Of a stretch of 5,289 nucleotides of DNA, positions 1 to 5,289 are shown piece after piece (position 1 is the stretch's first letter; every line of letters starts with the position of its first letter). A model generated the notes under the pieces. It did no database searches. It was not told where the DNA came from and saw only the letters and a program-made list of their open reading frames with translations. Both the position numbers and the translations under genes were made by a program. Source of the stretch: Thermodesulfatator atlanticus (GTDB lineage: Bacteria > Desulfobacterota > Thermodesulfobacteria > Thermodesulfobacteriales > Thermodesulfatatoraceae); the NCBI GenBank assembly GCA_011321895.1, contig DROK01000212.1, positions 1-5,289 of the forward strand. Direction: 5' to 3'.

Positions 1-549
1 AAGGCAAGTGTCACCCGCCTTAAGCAGGCGCTGGAAGTGGCCTGCTTTTTTGAACCCCAAGTGGTGGTCATCCACTCGGGTTATCACCCCGGCTATCACC
101 GGGAACGCCAGGCCAATTGGCTGGAACTGGCCCGGAGCGGGCTTGAAGAGGTAGTCCGCCTGGCAGAAGAGAGGGGGCTCCGTCTGGCGCTGGAAAACGT
201 CTTTGAGCCTGAGCCTGCCCTGCTGACGGCAATCGTAGAATATTTTGCAAGCCCGGCCCTGGGTTACTGTTTCGACGCCGGCCATGCTTACGCCTTTGCC
301 CGGAGTTCCTGGCAGCCGTGGCTTGAGGCCTTCCGGGGCCGGCTTTTCGAGATCCACGTCCACGACAACGACGGGCGCTGGGATGATCACCTGCCCCCTG
401 GCCGGGGAAAGATCCCTTTTCGGGAGATCTTTGCCTTTTTGGCCAAAGAGGACCTGAAACCCGTGGTCACCTTTGAAGCCCACCGGGCCGAAGACGTCTT
501 GCCCGGGCTTGCTTATCTCCAAGAGATATTTGAGGCTATTTCCTGGTAG
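1..549 (+). CDS. Sugar phosphate isomerase/epimerase-like TIM-barrel protein, 3' part (5' end outside window)
   Basis: The frame is open from base 1 to the TAG at 547-549, giving 182 residues of a family that usually has about 260-280, so roughly the first third is missing. The GTG at 37 is an internal Val codon and not the start. The visible part carries the metal-site signatures of the xylose isomerase-like/AP endonuclease 2 fold (Pfam AP_endonuc_2): a strand ending in IHSGYH (His codon 73-75), LENVFEP (Glu codon 193-195), FDAGHA (Asp 274-276, His 283-285), IHVHDN (355-369) followed by DDH (382-390), and a late FEAH with Glu at 475-477. Such proteins bind divalent metals and usually isomerise or epimerise sugars or sugar phosphates in the cytoplasm; the substrate cannot be told. 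An endonuclease IV is less likely, given the HVHDN/DDHLPPGRG pattern typical of the sugar branch. The gene converges on the glycosyltransferase block and overlaps its last gene by 37 nt, so a shared role is not implied. Confidence 0.85.
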   Translation, partial: KASVTRLKQALEVACFFEPQVVVIHSGYHPGYHRERQANWLELARSGLEEVVRLAEERGLRLALENVFEPEPALLTAIVEYFASPALGYCFDAGHAYAFARSSWQPWLEAFRGRLFEIHVHDNDGRWDDHLPPGRGKIPFREIFAFLAKEDLKPVVTFEAHRAEDVLPGLAYLQEIFEAISW

Positions 550-1643
550 AGGTTTTCGTAGGCCCGCGCCATACGGGAGGCAGAAAATTTTTGGCGGACG
601 ATTTCGGCGGCCTGCCTCCCCAAACGCCTTCTCAAAGCCAGGTCTTTTTTGAGGAGTATGAGTTTTTGGGCCAGGGCCTGAGGGTCATCTTTCGGAAAGA
701 GGAGTCCTCCTGAACCATCCTCAGGGATTAGGGCCCGTACCCCTTCGATGTCTGAAGCCACCACGGGTTTGCCCATTCCCATGGCCTCCATTAAGCAGCG
801 GGGGATACCTTCAAGCCGCGAGGGCAGGATGAAAAAGTCAAAGCCCCGCAGGAATGAGAGGCGGTCCGGACGAAAACCCGTGAAAACGACCCGGTCAGCA
901 AGACCGAGCTGCTGGACCAGATTTCGGAGTTTTCCTCTAAGCGGCCCCTCTCCTACCACAAAGAGGAAAAGGTCTTCAAGTCCCGGGGCGGTGAGGGCGT
1001 TTAACAGTACGTCTATCCCCTTGCGGTGAATTAGCTGGCCGATGTAGCCCACCACCAGGTAGCCCTTTTCCCTGACCTTTTTGACCTCAGCGGGGATTTC
1101 TTTTACGTTTTCGATCTCGTGAAGATCCACGGCGTTTTCGATGAGGAGCAATTTTTTCTTAAGTCCAGGCAGACGCCAAAGGCCCTGATACAACTCCCGG
1201 GAGAGGGGGACCACCCGGTCAAGGCCGTAAAATACCAGCCGGTTCAGGGCCTCGTAACAGGCGAGCTTGAAATCCGGCTCTTTACTCCAGCCGTGGGGGG
1301 TGGCGATAATCCGGGTGGGCAGCCCCCTGGTGGCCAAAAAGCCCAGGAGGTCCTGTTTGTAACCGTGGGTATGGAGGACGTGTATTTTTTCTTCTTTAAG
1401 GAGGCGGCGCAGTTTTTTGACGGCCTCCCAGTTAAAACGGCCGATGGCTTTTATGGCAGCAGTTTTAAAACCCAGGCGGGCGGCCTCTTTCAAGAGGGGG
1501 GCCTCAAGGGCGGGGTCGTCCAGAATCACCCCCACTATGGTCTCAATCTTTTGAGGATCCAGGTGTTTGATGAGGGCCAGGATCCAGCGTTCGGCCCCGT
1601 AAAGTCCGGTCGGGCTTCCCAGCTGTAAGACCTTTAAGCGCAC
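513..1643 (-). CDS. GT4-family glycosyltransferase (last gene of the block)
   Basis: A 376-residue GT-B-fold retaining glycosyltransferase, a normal length for family GT4. The N-terminal acceptor domain starts at once with KVLQLGSPTG and GAERW (residues 16-20), then HTHGYKQDLLG (91-101). The C-terminal nucleotide-sugar domain shows GQLIHRKGI (202-210), VGEGP (230-234) and the EX7E motif with Glu278 and Glu286, the usual donor-binding acidic pair. No signal peptide or membrane segment is evident, so it should act in the cytoplasm or at the inner membrane face. I chose the GTG at 1643 over an ATG at 1676: AAGGAG lies 8 nt upstream, and the protein then starts directly at the first Rossmann strand. 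This start overlaps the amidotransferase stop by 10 nt, implying coupled translation. The stop TAA (515-513) lies inside the convergent isomerase gene. Donor and acceptor are unknown; by position it could correspond to an exosortase-locus glycosyltransferase, but I see no specific signature for that. Confidence 0.9.
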   Translation of the reverse strand: MRLKVLQLGSPTGLYGAERWILALIKHLDPQKIETIVGVILDDPALEAPLLKEAARLGFKTAAIKAIGRFNWEAVKKLRRLLKEEKIHVLHTHGYKQDLLGFLATRGLPTRIIATPHGWSKEPDFKLACYEALNRLVFYGLDRVVPLSRELYQGLWRLPGLKKKLLLIENAVDLHEIENVKEIPAEVKKVREKGYLVVGYIGQLIHRKGIDVLLNALTAPGLEDLFLFVVGEGPLRGKLRNLVQQLGLADRVVFTGFRPDRLSFLRGFDFFILPSRLEGIPRCLMEAMGMGKPVVASDIEGVRALIPEDGSGGLLFPKDDPQALAQKLILLKKDLALRRRLGRQAAEIVRQKFSASRMARAYENLYQEIASNISWR

Positions 1644-3511
1644 CGGAGATACTCCTTTTCCCAGAGATGGGCACACATCAGGCCCCAGAAAAAGACTCCC
1701 AGGTCAAGCCTTGAATCCAGGTGGGCGCGCCAGAGCTCCCGGATTTTCTTCAGGTGAAGGTAGGACCAGAGGAAGGATTTGCGGTCCGCTAAAGCCCTTT
1801 CCACCAGAGGTCTCAGCTCACCCCTCAGCCATCTCCCTTCCGGGACGGCAAAGCCTATCTTCTTAGGGCTTATCTCTTCGGGGGGAAGGAATTTCTTGAG
1901 GGCTTCTCGCAAGAGGATCTTGCCCACCCGGCCCCGGACCTTGAGTTTGAGCGGGAGGGTGGCGGCAAACTCCACCACGCGGTGATCCAGGAGGGGAGAG
2001 CGAACTTCAAGCGCCACGGCCATGCTCATGCGGTCTACCTTGACCAGGACGTCTTCCGGGAGATAGAAATGGAGATCCACGTACTGGGCCCGACTGACGG
2101 GATCAAGCTCTTTGGCCTTTTCGTATAGAGGGTATACGAGCTCAAAGGGGCTGAAGCCGCAAAGGGCCTTTTTGAAGTCCGGGGTGTAGAGTTCGGCCCG
2201 CAGTGTCGGAGGCAGCCAGACCAGGTCCTGGTAAAAGGCCCGGGCGTCTGAAACGGCAAGATTCCCGAAGATGGTTTTGAGCCGCAAGGGCTTGGGAAGC
2301 CAGGGAGCATGGGGATAGGCCCTGGCCAGCACGCCGAAAAGGAGGCTGCGGACCACGAGGGGGATTTTGGCCCGGAGCCTGCTCTCCCAGAGGTGAGGGA
2401 GATAACGGAAGGTATAGCCGGCAAAACTTTCGTCACCCCCGTCTCCTGAAAGGGCCACGGTTACGTTTTGACGCGCCATCTGGCAGACGTAAAAAGTGGG
2501 GATCACACTCGAGTCCGCCAGGGGTTCGTCCAGGTGCCAGACCAGTTTGGGAAGGATCTTAGCGGCTTCAGGTTTTACCTTGTATTCGCGGTGGTCCGTA
2601 CCAAAGTAACGGGCGAATTTGCGGGCCAGGGGTAATTCATCCGCTCCGCCCTCAAAACCGATGGCGTTGGTAAGCACCGGTTCATCGAGTAACTCTTTCA
2701 TTTGCCCCACCACCAGGGGGGAATCCACGCCCCCTGAGAGGAAGGCCCCCAGCGGCACCTCGCTGAGAAGCCTTTTCCTGACCGCTTCTTCAAAGAGGGC
2801 CAAAAAGGCTTCCAGGGCCTGGGAGAGGGTCTGGTCTTGAGGGGCCAAACGGAGATCCCAATAGCGAAAGATCTTCAGTCCCCTGGAGGAAAAGAGGCCG
2901 GCGTGAGCCGGGGGCAGTTTTTCGAAGGTTTCGAAGACACAAAGGGGAGACGGGATGTAGCCGAAACTGAAAAAACAATCGAGGGCCAGGGGTGAGACCT
3001 GAGGTGTTTTTTCCGGCAGGATGGCCTTAAGTTCTGAGGCAAAGGCCAGCCGTTTACCTTCCCTTCTGAAATAAAAGGGCTTTTTCCCCAAACGGTCACG
3101 GGCAAAGAATAGTTCCTTTTTTTGTGGGTCCCAGAGGGCAAAGGCGAACATGCCTTCCAGGTATTTGAGACAATCCGGCCCAAAGGCCTGATAGGCCTTA
3201 AGGATTACTTCGGTATCACTGCGGGTACGGAAGGAAAAGCCCTTCTCGGTTAACTTTTTCTTGAGCCAGGGGAAATTATAAATCTCGCCGTTAAAGACGA
3301 TGACCTGGCCGGTTTCCTCATCCCGCAGGGGTTGTCTCCCCCCGGCGAGATCTATTATGGCCAGGCGCCGGTGCCCCAGGGCACAGAACTCGTCTTGATA
3401 AAGGCCCTCGTCGTCTGGCCCGCGGTGCGCAAGCAGTTTGAGGGCCTTTTTGAGCTTGTCTTCACCAAGGGTTAAGCCTTCAAGATCAACAAAACCCACC
3501 AGACCGCACAT
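1634..3511 (-). CDS. asnB: Asparagine-synthase-type glutamine amidotransferase, exopolysaccharide/XrtA-associated type
   Basis: A 625-residue, full-length two-domain amidotransferase. The ATG at 3511 is fixed by chemistry: it puts the glutaminase nucleophile at Cys2 (MCGLVGF), which must be the mature N-terminus; an open stretch upstream to 3616 is only shadow of the previous gene. The Ntn-hydrolase domain (about 1-200) shows HRGPDDEG (29-36), Arg49 in GHRRLAIIDL, FNGEIYNF (73-80) and Asp99 in RSDTE, matching the glutamine-binding residues of E. coli AsnB. The synthetase domain has the ATP PP-loop SGGVDS (259-264), DEPLADSS (328-335) and SGDGGDE (355-361), so both sites look intact. It would take ammonia from glutamine and, with ATP, amidate an acyl-adenylated carboxylate. 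Length, the GYIPSP stretch (184-189), DVLVKVDRMSMA and the C-terminal region resemble the exosortase A-associated amidotransferase family (TIGR03108). Placed between glycosyltransferases, it more likely amidates a sugar acid of a polysaccharide than makes asparagine; that substrate is inference. The symbol marks the superfamily only. Confidence 0.93.
   Translation of the reverse strand: MCGLVGFVDLEGLTLGEDKLKKALKLLAHRGPDDEGLYQDEFCALGHRRLAIIDLAGGRQPLRDEETGQVIVFNGEIYNFPWLKKKLTEKGFSFRTRSDTEVILKAYQAFGPDCLKYLEGMFAFALWDPQKKELFFARDRLGKKPFYFRREGKRLAFASELKAILPEKTPQVSPLALDCFFSFGYIPSPLCVFETFEKLPPAHAGLFSSRGLKIFRYWDLRLAPQDQTLSQALEAFLALFEEAVRKRLLSEVPLGAFLSGGVDSPLVVGQMKELLDEPVLTNAIGFEGGADELPLARKFARYFGTDHREYKVKPEAAKILPKLVWHLDEPLADSSVIPTFYVCQMARQNVTVALSGDGGDESFAGYTFRYLPHLWESRLRAKIPLVVRSLLFGVLARAYPHAPWLPKPLRLKTIFGNLAVSDARAFYQDLVWLPPTLRAELYTPDFKKALCGFSPFELVYPLYEKAKELDPVSRAQYVDLHFYLPEDVLVKVDRMSMAVALEVRSPLLDHRVVEFAATLPLKLKVRGRVGKILLREALKKFLPPEEISPKKIGFAVPEGRWLRGELRPLVERALADRKSFLWSYLHLKKIRELWRAHLDSRLDLGVFFWGLMCAHLWEKEYLRCA
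1652..1657 (-). promoter_or_regulatory. Ribosome binding site for the last glycosyltransferase
   Basis: On the minus strand this reads AAGGAG, 8 nt before the GTG at 1643. It lies inside the last codons of the amidotransferase gene. It decides the start: the alternative ATG at 1676 would lie upstream of this site and add 11 residues that only shadow the other gene. Confidence 0.75.
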
Positions 3512-3517
3512 CAAAAA

Positions 3518-3523
3518 CCCCTT
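3518..3523 (-). promoter_or_regulatory. Ribosome binding site of the amidotransferase, overlapping the upstream stop codon
   Basis: The minus strand reads TAAGGGG, then TTTTTG, then ATG. The TAA is the stop of the preceding glycosyltransferase (3524-3522), and AAGGGG is a fair Shine-Dalgarno match 6 nt from the start at 3511. Stop codon and ribosome site share bases, which favours reinitiation by the same ribosome. Confidence 0.7.
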
Positions 3524-4667
3524 ATCCCTTTCCCGAAAGCATATTTTCGTAAAGATTCCGGTAGGCGGAAAGCATTTTTTCAAAGGTGAAACGTTGAAGG
3601 TAGAGGCGCCGGGCACGGGCTCCCATCTTCTGACGCAGCCCCCGGTCTTCGGCCAAAATCAGGAGGGCCGCTGCCAGGGCCGGCATGTCGTTACTCGGCA
3701 CCAAAAACCCCGTCTGACCGTCTTTGATAATTTCCGGGTTGCCGCCCACGGCGGTCGCTACCGCAGGTAGCCCCCCGGCCATGGCCTCAAGCAGGGCCAG
3801 CGAAGTTCCTTCACTAAAACTGGGGAGGACGAAAAAGTCCGCGGCCTGGAGCACCCTGGCTCCATCAGGACAGAAGCCGGCCAAGAGGCACGCTTCTCCA
3901 AGGTTCAAGGCCCGCGCCAGAGAGGTTAATTTTTCCCTTTCCGGGCCGTCTCCGATGATGAGCCCTTTGAGGTGGGGGGCTTTAAGTCTGGCCAGATAGA
4001 GGGCCTTCAAAAACAGGGGCAGGTTCTTTATGGGATCAAGGCGCCCCACAAAGGCCGCCACCACGTCCTGTTCTGAAAAACCAAATTTTTGGCGCAACCC
4101 CGCCCTTTCTTCCGGGCTTAGCGGGGGGACGTCCGGGATTCCGTTATAAATGACCCTTACGTATTTTGAGGGGATCCCTTCATAGACCCGAAGCCTTTCC
4201 CTGACCTCCTGAGAGACGGCTACGAAGGCGTTGGTGACAGGCACCAGCAGCAGGCGGTTAAACAGGTTTTTGAGGGGCTTTTTGGTTTCGGGATAATGCC
4301 TTCCGTGTTCTTCAAACAGGAGTTTTACCCCCGGGTAGAAATATTTGGTAAGGGCGGCGTAAAAATAAGGGGAATACTGGTGGGCGTGGACGAGCTTTAC
4401 CTGGTGGCTGGCCCATATCTGGCGCAGGGCCAGGACCAGGTTCAGGTCAACGCCCGGGCTGCGCCAAAGGGGGTAGACGGGAAGGCCAAGTTTTCGCAGT
4501 TCGTACCCGTAAAGGCCAGGGCCTTCCAGGGTACAGACCAGGACGGAATAATCCCGGGCCAGGGCCTTGGCCATTTCAAACACCAATCTTTCCGTCCCCC
4601 CGGGGTTCAACTGGTGGGCCAGGTAACAGATAACCGGTTTAGGAGAAGAGGTGGGTGAGGGTCTCAA
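3522..4667 (-). CDS. GT4-family glycosyltransferase (second gene of the block)
   Basis: A 381-residue GT-B glycosyltransferase of family GT4, of full normal length. The N-terminal domain begins with VICYLAHQLNPGGTERLV (residues 12-29), then HAHQYSPYFYA (94-104) and EEHGRHYPE (119-127); the linker holds VIYNGIPD (172-179). The donor domain has VGRLDPIKN (207-215), GDGP (239-242) and EX7E with Glu286 and Glu294. No signal peptide or membrane helix is seen, so it should work at the cytoplasmic membrane face on a lipid-linked glycan. The start is taken as the TTG at 4667: GGGAG lies 7 nt upstream and only 10 residues precede the first strand. A TTG at 4772 would add 35 residues read out of frame through the preceding gene and is rejected. 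The chosen start overlaps that gene by 29 nt. The EHGRHYPE region and its place next to the amidotransferase recall the XrtA-associated Stp2 group (TIGR03088), but the match is loose and I would not name it so without a profile search. Confidence 0.9.
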   Translation of the reverse strand: MRPSPTSSPKPVICYLAHQLNPGGTERLVFEMAKALARDYSVLVCTLEGPGLYGYELRKLGLPVYPLWRSPGVDLNLVLALRQIWASHQVKLVHAHQYSPYFYAALTKYFYPGVKLLFEEHGRHYPETKKPLKNLFNRLLLVPVTNAFVAVSQEVRERLRVYEGIPSKYVRVIYNGIPDVPPLSPEERAGLRQKFGFSEQDVVAAFVGRLDPIKNLPLFLKALYLARLKAPHLKGLIIGDGPEREKLTSLARALNLGEACLLAGFCPDGARVLQAADFFVLPSFSEGTSLALLEAMAGGLPAVATAVGGNPEIIKDGQTGFLVPSNDMPALAAALLILAEDRGLRQKMGARARRLYLQRFTFEKMLSAYRNLYENMLSGKG

Positions 4668-5289
4668 GTTTTTTCTCCCAGCTATATTCTTTTTCAACCC
4701 GTTTTCTGGCACGCTCCCCCAGGCTCCGGGCCAGATTTTGGTCCCGCAGCAGGAGCGCGGTGCAGTTAGCAAACTCTTCTGGTGTCCGGGCGATAAAAAT
4801 CTCTTCCCTTTCCTTGAGGTTTATCCCTTCCGCCGCCTGAGGGGTGGCTACGATGGCTCGGCCCATGGCCGCAGCTTCCAGGATTTTGTTCTGAACCCCC
4901 CGGGCCAGCTGGAGCGGGGCGATACACACGTCGGCCAGGGCCAGATAATCCCTGGCGTCCGGCACAAAACCCGTAACTATTATATCGTCTTTTCGGTGTA
5001 AGGCTTTTACCTCAGGCAGGGGGTCCTTCCCTACCACGTAAAATCTGGCCCCGGGGCAACGTTTTTTGACGGCGGGCCAGCAATTTTGGGCAAACCACGT
5101 CACGGCTTCGGCGTTGGGGGGATAGTCCATGGCCCCGGTAAAGACCACGGCCGGCCCTTCTTTGGAAAGGGAGCTTTGATGGTGTGGGTTAAAGAAAGAA
5201 AGGTCGACCCCGTTTTCGACCACGGTTATCTTGGAGCTATTGAGGACTTTGCGCCGGAAAAGCTCAGCTTCGTTAGCAGAGACCAGAAA
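4639..5289 (-). CDS. PEP-CTERM/XrtA-associated-type glycosyltransferase (Stp1-like), 3' part (5' end outside window)
   Basis: The minus-strand frame is open from the window edge to the TAA at 4641-4639, giving 216 residues of a protein that normally has about 400; the first half is missing. A GTG at 5223 is internal, because coding sense continues upstream of it (LVSANEAELFRR leads into VVENGVDLSFFNP). What remains is mainly the C-terminal donor domain of a GT-B enzyme: VVFTGAMDYPPNAEAVTWFA, FYVVGKDP, VTGFVPDARDYLALADV, APLQLARGVQNKILEAAAMG and VATPQAAEGI. This chain of motifs closely matches what I know of the family TIGR03087 (sugar transferase, PEP-CTERM/EpsH1 system associated, stp1). The first Glu of the usual EX7E pair is Arg here (RGVQNKILE), as in that family. 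It likely transfers a sugar early in exopolysaccharide assembly on the cytoplasmic side of the membrane; donor and acceptor are unknown. It is the first visible gene of the block. Confidence 0.9.
   Translation of the reverse strand, partial: FLVSANEAELFRRKVLNSSKITVVENGVDLSFFNPHHQSSLSKEGPAVVFTGAMDYPPNAEAVTWFAQNCWPAVKKRCPGARFYVVGKDPLPEVKALHRKDDIIVTGFVPDARDYLALADVCIAPLQLARGVQNKILEAAAMGRAIVATPQAAEGINLKEREEIFIARTPEEFANCTALLLRDQNLARSLGERARKRVEKEYSWEKKLETLTHLFS
4675..4679 (-). promoter_or_regulatory. Probable ribosome binding site for the TTG start at 4667
   Basis: The minus strand reads GGGAG, seven bases (AAAAAAC), then TTG. The site lies inside the 3' end of the upstream gene, 29 nt before that gene's stop is complete. 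The match to anti-Shine-Dalgarno is moderate, but there is no ATG or GTG start in frame close to the conserved N-terminus, which makes this the best choice. Confidence 0.55.

Larger units (their letters stand above)
513..5289 (-). other. Polysaccharide biosynthesis operon (four visible genes, 5' end outside window)
   Basis: Four same-strand genes follow each other with junctions of -29, +10 and -10 nt, and each internal start has a ribosome site lying in or touching the previous gene. There is no room for an internal promoter outside coding sequence or for an internal terminator. All four products fit sugar polymer assembly (three glycosyltransferases, one amidotransferase). One transcript is inferred; the promoter must be beyond the right edge. 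Confidence 0.8.

Noticed and set aside
514..531. Possible bidirectional intrinsic terminator at the convergent junction
   Set aside because: The stem is only 6 bp and AT-rich. Only three T follow it on the plus strand and no T-run follows on the minus strand, so it does not meet the usual terminator pattern.
1119..1628. A 169-codon open frame on the plus strand opposite the last glycosyltransferase
   Set aside because: The minus-strand gene has clear GT4 motifs throughout, while this frame shows no recognisable domain and low-complexity runs. Long antisense frames are common in GC-rich coding DNA.
2035..2436. A 133-codon open frame on the minus strand inside the amidotransferase
   Set aside because: It is out of frame with an intact, conserved amidotransferase and its translation is rich in Ser and Pro, typical of a frame shadow. 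The main frame is unbroken here, so no frameshift is implied.
3512..3616. Upstream extension of the amidotransferase by 35 codons
   Set aside because: It would bury the catalytic Cys2 and overlaps the previous gene; the ATG at 3511 has its own ribosome site.
4296..4658. A 120-codon plus-strand open frame opposite the second glycosyltransferase
   Set aside because: No known motif was recognised, and the opposite strand is plainly the coding one, with HAHQYSP and EEHGRHYPE in this stretch.
4639..5289. A degraded glycosyltransferase, because the first Glu of the EX7E motif is replaced by Arg
   Set aside because: The RGVQNKILE pattern is, as far as I know, normal for the Stp1-type family, and the rest of the visible donor domain is intact. 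The missing N-terminal half is due to the window edge.

Overview
This window is protein-coding from end to end and holds five genes, two of them cut by the window edges. Four lie on the minus strand and read right to left as one tight block. In transcription order they are a glycosyltransferase with the features of the PEP-CTERM/exosortase-associated Stp1 family (5' part missing), a GT4 glycosyltransferase, a full-length asparagine-synthase-type glutamine amidotransferase of the exopolysaccharide kind, and a second GT4 glycosyltransferase. On the left, the 3' part of a sugar phosphate isomerase/epimerase-like TIM-barrel gene runs the other way on the plus strand and meets the block tail to tail.

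The minus-strand genes have almost no space between them: a 29-nt overlap, a 10-nt gap, then a 10-nt overlap. Each of the three internal starts has a Shine-Dalgarno-like sequence inside or touching the end of the gene before it (TTG, ATG and GTG starts respectively). This is what a translationally coupled operon looks like. No promoter lies in the window, so it must be upstream, to the right. No stretch over 300 bases is free of genes, and I saw no RNA genes, CRISPR arrays, insertion sequences or convincing terminators.

The set fits assembly of an extracellular or surface polysaccharide at the cytoplasmic face of the membrane. The glycosyltransferases would add sugars in turn, and the amidotransferase would plausibly amidate a carboxylated sugar rather than make free asparagine. 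The first and third genes resemble the families NCBI/TIGRFAM names TIGR03087 and TIGR03108, both tied to exosortase A (XrtA/EpsH) loci. A linked exosortase is therefore a testable prediction, but none is in the window. The isomerase points the other way and may have nothing to do with the polysaccharide.

The organism is a bacterium with moderately high GC. The proteins are rich in Lys, Glu, Arg and Leu, suggesting a thermophile. The gene style reminds me of Thermodesulfobacteria or thermophilic Desulfobacterota, but that is a weak inference from general impression. I do not see a wholly new system; the main interest is the XrtA-like gene order without an exosortase between the genes, and the compact coupling.
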